Under the pieces are notes generated by a model, which ran no database searches, was not told where the DNA came from, and saw nothing but the letters and a program-made list of their open reading frames with translations. A stretch of 64,000 bases of DNA, from NCBI GenBank assembly GCA_040902305.1, contig JBBDXN010000144.1, forward strand, positions 1-64,000. The letters run 5' to 3'. Below, one piece after another: positions 19,110 to 28,062 of this stretch. A program made the translations under genes and the position numbers. Every line of letters starts with the position of its first letter. Positions within the stretch are counted from its first letter, which is position 1. Origin of the DNA: CAMLFJ01 sp040902305 (GTDB lineage: Bacteria; Methylomirabilota; Methylomirabilia; Rokubacteriales; CSP1-6).

Positions 19110-19487
19110 TCAGGGGAGTGACCGCTCCACGAGCAGGACCGCGCCGACGAGCAGGATCGCCACCGATGTGCTCCGGATCACGCGCGTTTCCCATCGGGTG
19201 TCCCGGAGCAGGGCCAGCGCGGGTAACGCCACGGCCACCACGAGGGCCTGCCCGAGCTCGACTCCCGCGTTGAATCCAAAGAGCGACAGCACGAGGCCCC
19301 GGGCACGCCGGATCTGCTCGCCGATCGGAGGCGGCAGCGTGGCCGGCCAGAGGGTGAGGCGGTACCGGACGCGGTCCCCGTCGATCGTGATCACGGCGTA
19401 GCCGTTGCTTCCGCCCGGGTGGGCCAGGGCCGGACCCGCGGTCGCGGCCGCGAGCAGAACGAGGGCGGCCGGGAGCATACGGCTCAT
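19110..19487 (-). CDS. HupE/UreJ-like membrane protein, apparently internally shortened
   Basis: 125 residues. A signal peptide ending ALA, then HPGGSNGYAVITIDGDRVRY, matches the N-terminal domain of HupE/UreJ-type proteins. The sequence then passes at about residue 62 straight to the family's C-terminal helices (LFGFNAGVELGQALVVAVAL and the last helix). The usual middle, with several TM segments and the HGFGFA-type motif, is absent. It could be a degenerate gene or a compact variant. The ATG overlaps the DUF4340 gene's TGA (ATGA). Confidence 0.65.
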   Translation of the reverse strand: MSRMLPAALVLLAAATAGPALAHPGGSNGYAVITIDGDRVRYRLTLWPATLPPPIGEQIRRARGLVLSLFGFNAGVELGQALVVAVALPALALLRDTRWETRVIRSTSVAILLVGAVLLVERSLP

Positions 19488-20104
19488 CGTCGGCCTGCTC
19501 TTTCCGCGGTGCCTGGGGCGGCTGCCCCGCCGGCCACCCGGACCAGGTCCAGCAGGTTGTCGATCTGATACTTCGGAATGGTCACCACGACCGGACTGCC
19601 CACCACCATCACGTACTGGCTCACCGTATCCGGCGCGACGTGACCCACCGCGTACTGGGCGAGCGGCTGGGACTGTCCGCGGCGGTACGCCAGGACGACG
19701 ACTTCGGGCGTGGCGACGCCGTAGACGCCGGCCTCGCGCTCGAGCGGGAACTGCCGCTCGATACGCGCCCGGCCGAAGGCCGCGAAGGTGCGGGCGATGC
19801 GCTCCGCGAGCGCGGGATCGGGCGTGTGCGTGTGGGCCGCGGCGGCCTCCGTGTGAATGCCGTGATAGAACCAGGCCCCGGTCGCCTCCCGCTCGAAGCG
19901 ATGCAGCCGCCCGCGGTCGGCGATCTCGATCGCCCCGAGCTCGTCCAGCGGCGCGGACAGCAGCCGGCGCGCGTCGGTCTCCTGCGCGCGCCCCGACGTC
20001 CCTCGCCGGTAGTCCCCGTACTCGATCGCGACGACCACCGCGGCCAGGACCGCCAGCAGCAGCCACACCACCACGAACCGCCGGGGGAGGCGGACCGGGC
20101 TCAA
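19484..20104 (-). CDS. DUF4340-like protein of the Gld-type ABC cassette
   Basis: About 206 residues. One N-terminal TM segment (FVVVWLLLAVLAAVVVAIEY) is followed by a periplasmic domain that looks like DUF4340 (LDELGAIEIADRGRLHRFER, GVYGVATPEVVVLAYR). DUF4340 genes usually follow GldG-type genes. The start is uncertain: a TTG at 20104 overlaps the upstream TGA, and a GTG at 20116 is in frame. The stop overlaps the next gene's ATG. It is probably an accessory subunit of the ABC complex. Confidence 0.75.
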   Translation of the reverse strand: MSPVRLPRRFVVVWLLLAVLAAVVVAIEYGDYRRGTSGRAQETDARRLLSAPLDELGAIEIADRGRLHRFEREATGAWFYHGIHTEAAAAHTHTPDPALAERIARTFAAFGRARIERQFPLEREAGVYGVATPEVVVLAYRRGQSQPLAQYAVGHVAPDTVSQYVMVVGSPVVVTIPKYQIDNLLDLVRVAGGAAAPGTAERAGRR

Positions 20105-21672
20105 TGCTGCTTCCACCACACCGCGGTGCCCACCACGGCCAGCAGGGCCGGGACGAGGAGCACGGAGAGGAAGAACGTGGCCTTCATCTGCCGGTTGGTG
20201 AGGTTGACCCGGGGCAGATCGGACGTGCGCGGCTGGAGGCCGATCAGGTTCTCCTGGGCGGCCAGGTAGTTGATCGTGTTCAGGAAGAGGGCGCCGTTGC
20301 CCATGATGTGGAAGAAGGAGTTGGTGGCGAAATCCGAGTCGCCCACCACCGCGATCCGCGACCGGGGACCGTCGGGGGCCGCGCCGTCGGGGGTGACCGG
20401 GCGCCGGAGGGCGACCACCATCAGGGTCTTCGGCCCGGGCCGGTCGCGGCCCTTGACGAACCCGACGCGCTCCTGATCGGCCTGGCCCCAGCTGTTCTTG
20501 GACGAGTTGACGAGCGGGACCACCGACGTCCCCGGAACGCGCTGGGTCGTCGGAGAGAGCGAGCGCGCGCCCGGAAAGAACGCGAGCGGCAGGTCGCGCG
20601 TGACCTGATGGCGGTTGTAGTCGCTGACCGCGGGGGCGGAGACGTCCGCCCAGAAGTGGCTCGCCTGGTCGATGACGATGTCGTCGTCGACCACGACCCC
20701 GTACTCCAGGAGCACGGGCTCGAGGCCGGTGCGCACGAAGGGGTCGAGCATGAACAGCGCGTGGCCGCCCCCGGCCAGGTACGCCCGTACCGCCGCCGTC
20801 TCCACCGGCAGCAGCGGGACCTTCGGCCCCGCCACCACCAGCACCGCGCATCCCGCGAGCCCGTCCGCTCCCTGGAGCAGCAAGACCTTCTCGACGGTGT
20901 AGTTCAGGGTCTCGAGGGCGTGGCGGGCCTTGGCCATCCCGTGCCGCTCGTGCAGCACGTACTTGACGCCGAGGCCGTGCGAGTGCCCGGCCGCGCCTTC
21001 CAGGTGATCGTGGGACTCCAGGCTGAAGGGATCCGGCTCGCGGTGACCGTCCAGGAAGCACAGTCGCTGGGTGGCGCTCCGGGACACCCGGAGAATTCCG
21101 TTGGCGATGTCGGTCTCGCGGCCTCCGTTCACTTGGAGCCGGCGGCCCTCGCTCTCCATGACTCCGGTGCCCGCGAAGTTCACCCCGAGCATCCGCGCCT
21201 GGGCCGGGTTGATCGTGGGGTCGTAGAACTCGACGGTGAGCCGCGAGGTGTGCGCGGCCATGAGCTGGTAGAGCTCGACGGTTTCTCGCATCATCGGATC
21301 GTGAAAGAAGACGATGCGGACCGGCCGGTCCAGCCGCCGGAGCATGGTGACGGTGGACTCGGCCAGCGAGTAGCGCCCCTCGCCGGTGAGATCGAAGCGG
21401 AGCGGGTAGCGCACCGAGAGGTACGCCAGCGCGACCAGCACGCCGACGACGCCCACCGCGAACAGGGCGATCTCGGCGCGCCGGCCCCCCACCAGGGCCC
21501 CGAGCTCGGCGCGGAGGAGGAAGACGCCCGCCGCGGAGAGCGCGGCCCCCGCCGCCGCGATCCCCAGCGTCCACGCGACGGTCTCCAGGAGGATCGCGTG
21601 GAGGGCGAGCGCGGCGGCCAGGAGCGCGACGCCCGCCAGCAGAACCAGTCCGGCGCGGAAGGGGTGCGCCAT
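20101..21672 (-). CDS. GldG-like ABC-type auxiliary component
   Basis: 523 residues from the ATG at 21672 (MAHPFRAG). Three N-terminal TM helices and one C-terminal TM helix flank a large extracytoplasmic domain of the GldG/ABC_transp_aux type (FFHDPMMRETVELYQLMAAH, VEFYDPTINPAQA, CFLDGHREPD). In Bacteroidetes GldAFG supports gliding; here it is more likely an efflux or envelope system of unknown substrate. It lies 2 bp after the permease gene and overlaps the DUF4340 gene. Confidence 0.85.
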   Translation of the reverse strand: MAHPFRAGLVLLAGVALLAAALALHAILLETVAWTLGIAAAGAALSAAGVFLLRAELGALVGGRRAEIALFAVGVVGVLVALAYLSVRYPLRFDLTGEGRYSLAESTVTMLRRLDRPVRIVFFHDPMMRETVELYQLMAAHTSRLTVEFYDPTINPAQARMLGVNFAGTGVMESEGRRLQVNGGRETDIANGILRVSRSATQRLCFLDGHREPDPFSLESHDHLEGAAGHSHGLGVKYVLHERHGMAKARHALETLNYTVEKVLLLQGADGLAGCAVLVVAGPKVPLLPVETAAVRAYLAGGGHALFMLDPFVRTGLEPVLLEYGVVVDDDIVIDQASHFWADVSAPAVSDYNRHQVTRDLPLAFFPGARSLSPTTQRVPGTSVVPLVNSSKNSWGQADQERVGFVKGRDRPGPKTLMVVALRRPVTPDGAAPDGPRSRIAVVGDSDFATNSFFHIMGNGALFLNTINYLAAQENLIGLQPRTSDLPRVNLTNRQMKATFFLSVLLVPALLAVVGTAVWWKQH

Positions 21673-21674
21673 CG

Positions 21675-22382
21675 TCAGCGCCGCCACTGGAGGTGGGCCG
21701 CGCTCAGGGTCAGGGCGATCGCCGAGACGATCAGGTAGAACGCCACCGCCTCGGTGCGCACCAGCCCCTGGATGAAGTCGGCGAAGTGCAGGGCGAACGA
21801 GAGGTAGCCGAAGAGCCCGCGCAGGACCGCGGAGGCCTGGAAGCTCTGCAGGTGGCCGACGAACCAGAAGCCCAGCAGCACCGCGGCGGTGATCAGCGCG
21901 GCCACGATCTGGTTGTGCGTCACCGTGGAGAAGAGCTGGCCGACCGCCAGGCACGCCAGGCCGAGCAGCACGAAGCCCACGTAGCCGGCCACGATGGTCA
22001 TGGTCTCCGGGGTGCCGAACAGGTACAGGGGGACGAGGTCGATCAGGGTGCCCGCGGTGATCAGCAGCAGGATGGTGACCGCGCCCAGGTACTTGCCCAG
22101 CACGATCTCCCATGGGCGGAGCGGCAACGTCAGGAGCAGCTCGGCGGTGCCCGCGCTGTACTCCGACGCGAGGAGGCGCATCGAGATCACGGGAGCGAGC
22201 GTCACCAGCAGGATGCCCATGTTCTGGAAGGTCCCTGCCATCGTGGTCTCGCCGGTCAGCACGATGTTGTACAGGAAGAAATAGCCGGTCCCGAGCAGGA
22301 ACACCGAGACCACGTAGTAGGCGATGGGCGACCGGAAGTAGGTCGACAGTTCCTTCCGGAGGACGGCGAGCGTGCCGTTCAT
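21675..22382 (-). CDS. ABC-2 type permease, GldF-like
   Basis: 235 residues, six TM helices. MNGTLAVLRKELSTYFRSPI is the typical cytoplasmic start of GldF/NosY-like ABC-2 permeases (KEL..YF.SP). The conserved RLLASEYSAGTAELLLTLPL segment follows. It pairs with the ATPase upstream (ATGA overlap at 22379-22382) and the GldG-like subunit downstream. Confidence 0.9.
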   Translation of the reverse strand: MNGTLAVLRKELSTYFRSPIAYYVVSVFLLGTGYFFLYNIVLTGETTMAGTFQNMGILLVTLAPVISMRLLASEYSAGTAELLLTLPLRPWEIVLGKYLGAVTILLLITAGTLIDLVPLYLFGTPETMTIVAGYVGFVLLGLACLAVGQLFSTVTHNQIVAALITAAVLLGFWFVGHLQSFQASAVLRGLFGYLSFALHFADFIQGLVRTEAVAFYLIVSAIALTLSAAHLQWRR

Positions 22383-23350
22383 GCCGCCGCGCCTCGGCCC
22401 GGGGGTTCCGTCACGTATTTGAGGAAGACATTCTCCAGCGTGGGCTGCAGCCGCTCCAGCCGGTGCAGATCCCAGCGGGCGGCCACCGCGCGCGCGATCG
22501 CGGCCTCCGCGCCGCTCCCGGCGTCCACCTGGCAGACCGCGATGAGGGGGGCATCGCCGGGGGCCGCGTGGATCTCCACGTCCCGGACCCCGTCGACCGC
22601 CCGCAGCAGATCGCGCAGGGCCGGGGCCGGCGCGGTCACCTCCAGCGTCACCCGATTGGTCTGCTCCATGGCCCGCTGCAAGCCGTCCGGCGAGTCGATG
22701 GCGAGCAGCCGGCCGTGGTTGATGATCGCGACCCGCCCGCAGATCAGGGTCGCCTCGGCCAGGATGTGGGTGCTGAAGAGCACCGCGCGGTCTCTCCCGA
22801 ACGCGCGGATCACCTCGCGGGTCTCCTGGATCTGGCCGGGATCGAGCCCCGCGGTGGGCTCGTCGAGCAGGAGCACTTGCGGGTCGCCGAGCAGGGCCTG
22901 AGCGAGCCCCAGCCGCTGGCGATAGCCCTTGGAGAGCTTGTAGATCTCGTGACCCAACACGGCTTCCAGATGGCAGGCGGCGGTGACACGCTCGAGCTCC
23001 GCGGAGATGGCGGGCCGGGAAACGCCCTTGGCCCGAGCCACGAACCGGAGGTAGGCGGAGACGTCGAGCGCGTCGTAGAGGGGCGGGCGCTCCGGGAGGT
23101 AGCCGATGCGCCGGGCCGCCTCGACGTTCTGGGTCGCCATGTCGTACCCCGCCACCATCACCCGTCCCGACGTGGCCGCGGTGAAGCCGGCGATCATCCG
23201 CATCGTGGTGGTCTTGCCCGCGCCGTTGGGACCGAGGAACCCGACGATCTCTCCCCGGCCGACCGTGAAGGAGAGGTCGTGAATGACGGTGGCGGAGCCG
23301 TAGCGCTTCGACACCGACTCGAGCGAGATGACCGCGGCCGAGGTGCTCAT
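22379..23350 (-). CDS. ABC transporter ATPase, GldA-like
   Basis: 323 residues. Walker A GPNGAGKTT, Q-loop region (YLPERPPLYD), signature LSKGYRQRLGLAQALL, Walker B VLLLDEPTAGLDP, and the H-loop His in FSTHIL are all present, plus a roughly 90-residue C-terminal domain. It energises the GldF/GldG-like membrane subunits encoded directly downstream on this strand, with successive stop/start overlaps. It begins 12 bp after the terminator of the metallo-hydrolase gene, so its promoter is not obvious. Confidence 0.93.
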   Translation of the reverse strand: MSTSAAVISLESVSKRYGSATVIHDLSFTVGRGEIVGFLGPNGAGKTTTMRMIAGFTAATSGRVMVAGYDMATQNVEAARRIGYLPERPPLYDALDVSAYLRFVARAKGVSRPAISAELERVTAACHLEAVLGHEIYKLSKGYRQRLGLAQALLGDPQVLLLDEPTAGLDPGQIQETREVIRAFGRDRAVLFSTHILAEATLICGRVAIINHGRLLAIDSPDGLQRAMEQTNRVTLEVTAPAPALRDLLRAVDGVRDVEIHAAPGDAPLIAVCQVDAGSGAEAAIARAVAARWDLHRLERLQPTLENVFLKYVTEPPGRGAAA

Positions 23351-23361
23351 GGCGGAAACAA

Positions 23362-23387
23362 GAAGGCCCCCGTCGCGGGGGGCCTTC
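23362..23387 (-). terminator. Rho-independent terminator of the metallo-hydrolase gene
   Basis: GAAGGCCCCC pairs with GGGGGCCTTC around a short loop. On the minus strand it is followed by TTGTTT. It separates the metallo-hydrolase gene from the ABC cassette. Confidence 0.8.
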
Positions 23388-23410
23388 TCACGCCTTCGTT
23401 TGCGGAGGGG

Positions 23411-24274
23411 CTACTTATACCACTTGCCGCCGCCGGCCTTCCACTGATCCTGGTCGTGCCCGAAGTAGATATCCGCATTCTCGAGGTCGCGGATCATCTT
23501 CAGACGGTTGACCGAATTGTTGTAGTCCTTGACGCTGTAGTTGAGCCCGGCCGGATGGCCTTCCATGTTCTCCTTCATCCAGATGGCGTCCTGGGCCAGG
23601 ACCATCGTCTTGCCGCTCGCGAGCTTGATCCGCACCGACTGGTGGCCGAGGGTGTGGCCCGGCGTGCTGAGGATCGTGACCGAGCCGTCGCCGAACAGGT
23701 CGTAGTCGCCCTCGAGCTCCAGGTAGTTGAAGTCGCGGGCGGGCCCGTCGAAGTCCGCCATCACGAAGGCCCCGCCCTCCCGCTGGAACTTCTCCGGCCA
23801 CCACGCCTGATACAGCTCCTTCTTCTGGATGACGTGGACCGCCTTCGGGAACATCTTGATGTTGCCGATGTGGTCCAGGTGCGAGTGCGAGGTGATCACC
23901 GCCTTGACCTGGTCGGTGGAGTACCCGAGCCTCTTCAGCTGCGAGTCGATGACGTCCTCGCGCTTCTGGCTGGGCTTGAGGAAGTCGCAGTTGCCGGCGG
24001 CCCAGTGGCTCTTGCACTTGCCGTCGGAGACCGCGTTGTTGTTCCCGGTGTCGAAGACGACCAGGCCTTTCGGGTGGTCGATGACCCACATGCTGACCGG
24101 GATCGTGATGTCGCGCGCCTTCTCCTTGGGGATGCTGGGAATCAGGCCCTGGATGTTGAACGGACCGAAGAGGCCGCTGCTCGCCCAGTACACACCTTTG
24201 ACCTGCGCGTCGGCGGTGAGCGGGAGCGCGAACAAGAAGCCGAGCAGCACCGCGAGGATTCCGAACTTCTTCAT
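23411..24274 (-). CDS. Secreted metallo-beta-lactamase-fold hydrolase (AHL-lactonase-like)
   Basis: 287 residues from the ATG at 24274. It starts with a Sec signal peptide (MKKFGILAVLLGFLFALPLT, then ADAQ). The MBL fold follows, with zinc ligands HSHLDH (H130, H132, D134, H135), a later His in TPGHTLGHQ, and Asp in LAQDAIW. The layout resembles N-acyl-homoserine lactonases (AttM/AiiA), but a secreted form could act on other lactones or esters. GGGAG lies 8 nt before the ATG. It is monocistronic, with its own promoter and terminator. Confidence 0.88.
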   Translation of the reverse strand: MKKFGILAVLLGFLFALPLTADAQVKGVYWASSGLFGPFNIQGLIPSIPKEKARDITIPVSMWVIDHPKGLVVFDTGNNNAVSDGKCKSHWAAGNCDFLKPSQKREDVIDSQLKRLGYSTDQVKAVITSHSHLDHIGNIKMFPKAVHVIQKKELYQAWWPEKFQREGGAFVMADFDGPARDFNYLELEGDYDLFGDGSVTILSTPGHTLGHQSVRIKLASGKTMVLAQDAIWMKENMEGHPAGLNYSVKDYNNSVNRLKMIRDLENADIYFGHDQDQWKAGGGKWYK

Positions 24275-24334
24275 GGCCGGATCTCCCTTGATCCTTCTCC
24301 GATCAAAGCACCGCACGACTTCTGCCCCGGCGCG

Positions 24335-24364
24335 ACGATAGCGCGTGGGTTCGCCGCCTGTCAA
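24335..24364 (-). promoter_or_regulatory. Promoter of the metallo-hydrolase gene
   Basis: On the minus strand: TTGACA (24364-24359), an 18-bp spacer, TATCGT (24340-24335). This gives a leader of about 54 nt with a Shine-Dalgarno before the ATG at 24274. It is divergent from the helicase promoter. Confidence 0.6.
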
Positions 24365-24407
24365 GGCGGCCCGCGGCACCCCGATCGGCCCCGCCGCGGC
24401 CGCGAAG

Positions 24408-24437
24408 TTGACAACTTGCGCTCACTAAACATAGGAT
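24408..24437 (+). promoter_or_regulatory. Leaderless promoter of the MrfA-like helicase gene
   Basis: TTGACA (24408-24413), an 18-bp spacer, TAGGAT (24432-24437). The predicted +1 coincides with the A of the ATG at 24444. Confidence 0.7.
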
Positions 24438-24443
24438 GAGCCC

Positions 24444-26795
24444 ATGCAAATCCGGGAGCTCCTCGACGAGCTCTTGACGTCGCTCGAGAGCGGGCCGCTC
24501 ATCACCGCCGTTCGCCACCTCCACGCCAAGCCCCCCGTCTTCGCGCCCTTTCCCTCCTCGCTCGACCCCCGCATCGTCGAGGCGCTCAAGGCGCGCGGCG
24601 TGCAGCAGCTCTACTCGCACCAGGCGAAGGCCTTCGACACGGTGGCCAAGGGCGAGCACCTCGTGGTGGTCACGCCCACCGCCTCCGGCAAGACCCTCTG
24701 CTACAACCTGCCCGTGCTCCAGGCGCTGGTGCAGCAGCCGGAGGCGCGGGTGCTCTACCTCTTCCCCACCAAGGCGCTCGCCCAGGATCAGCTCGCCGAG
24801 CTGATCGAGCTGTCGAAGTCGCTGCCCGACATGCGCATGTTCACCTACGACGGCGACACGCCGCAGGACGCGCGGCGCTCGGTCCGCGCGCGGGCGAACC
24901 TGGTGCTGACCAACCCCGACATGCTGCACTCGGGGATCCTGCCGCATCACACCAAGTGGGTGAATCTCTTCCAGAATCTCAAGTACGTGGTGATCGACGA
25001 GCTGCACGCCTATCGCGGTGTCTTCGGCAGCCATCTCGCCAACGTGCTGCGGCGGCTGAAGCGCATCTGCCGGCACTACGGGGCCACCCCGCAGTTCATC
25101 ATGGCCTCGGCCACCATCGCCAATCCGGGCGACCTGGCCCAGCGCCTGACCGGGGAGACGGTGGTCGAGCTGAACGAGAGCGGGGCGCCCACCGGCGAGA
25201 AGACCTTCATGGTCTACAACCCGCCGGTGGTGAATCCCGAGCTCGGCATCCGCGCGCCCTATCTCGGCGAGGCCTCCAAGCTCGCCACCCGCTTCCTGAA
25301 GCAGAAGGTCGCCACCATCGTGTTCTGCCAGAGCCGGCTCTCCACCGAGGTCGTGCTGGCCTCGATCAAGAAGGGGGTCGAGGACAAGACCGGCGACTCC
25401 GGCATCGTGCGGGGCTATCGCGGCGGCTACCTGCCGCTGCGGCGGCGCGAGGTGGAGCAGGGGCTGCGCTCGGGCGAGGTTCTGGGCGTGGTGTCCACGA
25501 GCGCGCTCGAGCTGGGCATCGACATCGGGCACCTCGACGTCGCGGTGCTCGCCGGCTATCCGGGCACCATCGCCTCCCTGTGGCAGCAGGCGGGACGGGC
25601 GGGGCGGCGCACCGGGGAGTCCGCCGCGGTGATGGTGGCCACGAGCTCGCCCATGGATCAATACCTGGCCGCGCACCCGGACTATCTCTTCGGGGCGTCG
25701 CCGGAGCACGCGCGGATCAATCCGGAGAATCCGTTCATCCTGATCAACCACGTCAAGTGCGCGGCCTTCGAGCTGCCGATCGGGGCCGACGAGGCCTTCG
25801 GCGGCGACGTGTCGCCGCACCTGGACGCGCTCGAGGACGAGGGCGTGCTCCACCGGGCGGGCGCGCACTTCCACTGGAGCTCGGAGACCTACCCGGCCGA
25901 CCACATCTCGCTGCGCACCGTCACCTCCGACAACTTCCTCGTCATCGACACCACCGCCCGCGACGCCCAGCAGGTGAAGCGGCGGCAGATCATCGCGGAG
26001 GTGGACTGGAAGAGCGCCTTCTCGATGATCTACCCGAAGGCGATCTACATGCTGGAGGGCGAGCCCTTCGAGGTGCAGGAGCTCCACTACCGCGAGGACG
26101 AGGAGAAGGTGGCCTACGTCAAGCGGGTGGCGGTGGACTACTTCACCGACGCGATCAGCGCCAAGGGGGTGTGGATCCTCCAGCGCTTCGGGCGGCAGGA
26201 GACGCCGGGGCTGCTGGCCGAGCAGGGTGAGGTGCTGGTGGCCGAGAAGGTCGTCGGCTTCAAGAAGATCAAGATGGGCACCCTCGAGAACGTGGGCTCG
26301 GGCGAGGTGGAGCTGCCGCAGCAGGAGATGCAGACCACCAGCGCCTGGCTCACCCTGGATCCCGCCCTGCTCGCCGAGATCTCGCCGCGCCGCGACGATC
26401 TGGTGGATGGGCTCCGCGCGCTCACCCATCTCATCCACAGCCTGGCCCCGATCTTCCTGCTCTGCGACATCCGCGACGTGGGGGCGTGGCTCGGGGACGG
26501 CTCGCCGTCCCAGGCCGGGCAGGTGGTGACGCGCGAGACCATGCGCGCGCAGCTCCTCCAGGGCGAGCACTTCACGCCGACCATCTACCTCTACGACAAC
26601 CAGCCGGGCGGCATCGGGCTGGCCGAGCGGATCTTCGAGGTGCTGCCGGAGCTGCTCGCGCGCGGGCTCGAGACGCTCGAGGCCTGCGGCTGCCGCAGCG
26701 GCTGTCCCTCGTGCGTGGGGCCCGTGAACGAGGTGGGGCGTCAGGCCAAGCCGATCACGCTCAGGATCCTCAAGCGCCTCGTGGCCCGGCGCTGA
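24444..26795 (+). CDS. DEAD/DEAH-box helicase with DUF1998, MrfA (YprA)-like
   Basis: 783 residues. RecA-like domain 1 has PTASGKT (motif I), PTKALAQDQ (Ia), TNPDMLH and the DEAH-type box VIDELH, then MASATIANP (III). Domain 2 has TSALELGIDIGHLD and QAGRAGRR (motif VI). A C-terminal DUF1998 zinc region carries four Cys (CGCRSGCPSC). This layout matches Bacillus MrfA, a 3'-5' helicase in repair of mitomycin-type DNA damage. The next gene encodes an MrfB-like exonuclease 13 bp downstream, which strongly supports the call. Confidence 0.9.
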   Translation: MQIRELLDELLTSLESGPLITAVRHLHAKPPVFAPFPSSLDPRIVEALKARGVQQLYSHQAKAFDTVAKGEHLVVVTPTASGKTLCYNLPVLQALVQQPEARVLYLFPTKALAQDQLAELIELSKSLPDMRMFTYDGDTPQDARRSVRARANLVLTNPDMLHSGILPHHTKWVNLFQNLKYVVIDELHAYRGVFGSHLANVLRRLKRICRHYGATPQFIMASATIANPGDLAQRLTGETVVELNESGAPTGEKTFMVYNPPVVNPELGIRAPYLGEASKLATRFLKQKVATIVFCQSRLSTEVVLASIKKGVEDKTGDSGIVRGYRGGYLPLRRREVEQGLRSGEVLGVVSTSALELGIDIGHLDVAVLAGYPGTIASLWQQAGRAGRRTGESAAVMVATSSPMDQYLAAHPDYLFGASPEHARINPENPFILINHVKCAAFELPIGADEAFGGDVSPHLDALEDEGVLHRAGAHFHWSSETYPADHISLRTVTSDNFLVIDTTARDAQQVKRRQIIAEVDWKSAFSMIYPKAIYMLEGEPFEVQELHYREDEEKVAYVKRVAVDYFTDAISAKGVWILQRFGRQETPGLLAEQGEVLVAEKVVGFKKIKMGTLENVGSGEVELPQQEMQTTSAWLTLDPALLAEISPRRDDLVDGLRALTHLIHSLAPIFLLCDIRDVGAWLGDGSPSQAGQVVTRETMRAQLLQGEHFTPTIYLYDNQPGGIGLAERIFEVLPELLARGLETLEACGCRSGCPSCVGPVNEVGRQAKPITLRILKRLVARR

Positions 26796-26808
26796 CCCTT
26801 CCGCCCCG

Positions 26809-28062
26809 GTGGCGCGCGATCTCACCGAGCTGACCCGGATCATCCGCCGCATCGAGGCGAAAACTCGGACTCCAAATCCGCTCGCCTCGCCTTCGGCTCG
26901 CCCAACATTGGAAGCGCTGCTCGACGGCACCGTCGAGGAGACCGAGCGCGGGCGGCTCCTCGTGGTGCGCCGCCGGTTCCCGGTGGGGCACCGGCACGGC
27001 GCGCAGCCGCTCCTGGCCGCGCGCGAGGCCACCCCGGCCGCGCTCGCTCTGCTCAGCCGCGGCGGCCTACCGGTGGCCGATGGGCGGCGGCTCCTCTATC
27101 TCGACACCGAGACCACGGGCCTCGCGGGCGGCACCGGCACTTACGCGTTCCTGGTCGGCGTCGGCTTCTTCGACGGCGACGATTTCGAGGTGCGCCAGTT
27201 CTTCATGCGGGACCTCGACGAGGAGCCGGCGCTGCTGACCGTCCTCGAGGAGACGTTCCGGAGGTTCGACGGCTTCGTCACCTACAACGGGGCCGGCTTC
27301 GACCTGCCGCTCCTCGAGACGCGGTTCGTGCTCGGCCGCCGCCGCTTCCCCGGCGAGGTCTTCCACGTGGACCTGCTCGGTCCGGCGCGCCGGCTGTGGA
27401 GCGGCCGTCTCGCCGACTGCCGCCTCGGCACGGTGGAGCAGGACGTGCTCGGCTTCATGAGAGACGACGATCTGCCGGGCGCGCTGATCCCGACCGTCTA
27501 CTTCGAGTACCTGCGACGGAAACGGCCGGACGAGCTGCCGCGGGTGTTCGAGCACAACCGGCACGACATCCTGTCGCTGGCCGCGCTCACCGGCTGGGTC
27601 GCGGACGCGGTCGCGCGCGCCCCGCATCCCGCGCTCGACCCGGAGGCGCTGGCCGGACTCGGCCGGATGCTCGAGGGGGCCGACCCGGAGCGGAGCCTGG
27701 CCTGCTACCGCATGGCGCTCGACACGGGCCTGCCGACGCCCTCTCGCGAGCGCCTCTTGCTGCGGCTCGCCCTCCGCGAGAAGCGGCTGGCGCGCTGGGA
27801 CGAGGCGCGCGCGCTCTGGGAGGACGCCGCCCACTCGGCGTGCGCGTTCGACCCGCGGCCGTGGGAGGAGATCGCCAAGGTCCACGAGCATCGCCGGCGC
27901 GACCTCCAGGCCGCGCGCGAGGTGGTGGAGCAGGCCCTCGCGCTCGCCCGGCGGCACCGGGCCTCCGAGCGCGTGCAGGCCTCGTTCGAGCACCGCCTGG
28001 AACGGCTGGGCCGCCGGCTCGATCGGGTGGTGGGCTTCAGCGGCGGTCGGCAGCCAGCCTGA
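26809..28062 (+). CDS. RNase H-like exonuclease with TPR tail, MrfB (YprB)-like
   Basis: 417 residues from the GTG at 26809. A DnaQ-like fold carries the acidic residues expected of MrfB: D99 and E101 (LDTETTG), D165 (NGAGFDLP) and D253 in HNRHDILSL. Residues 260-400 are helical with TPR character. In Bacillus MrfA and MrfB act together in mitomycin repair; here they form a two-gene operon. Residues about 20-34 (TPNPLASPSARP) are encoded by DNA similar to the 46-bp tandem repeat at 6952, suggesting a repeat insertion. The end overlaps the convergent LysE gene by 26 bp. Confidence 0.85.
   Translation: MARDLTELTRIIRRIEAKTRTPNPLASPSARPTLEALLDGTVEETERGRLLVVRRRFPVGHRHGAQPLLAAREATPAALALLSRGGLPVADGRRLLYLDTETTGLAGGTGTYAFLVGVGFFDGDDFEVRQFFMRDLDEEPALLTVLEETFRRFDGFVTYNGAGFDLPLLETRFVLGRRRFPGEVFHVDLLGPARRLWSGRLADCRLGTVEQDVLGFMRDDDLPGALIPTVYFEYLRRKRPDELPRVFEHNRHDILSLAALTGWVADAVARAPHPALDPEALAGLGRMLEGADPERSLACYRMALDTGLPTPSRERLLLRLALREKRLARWDEARALWEDAAHSACAFDPRPWEEIAKVHEHRRRDLQAAREVVEQALALARRHRASERVQASFEHRLERLGRRLDRVVGFSGGRQPA

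Noticed and set aside
24303..27032. 909-codon minus-strand open frame
   Set aside because: Shadow of the MrfA-like helicase, whose motifs are all on the plus strand.
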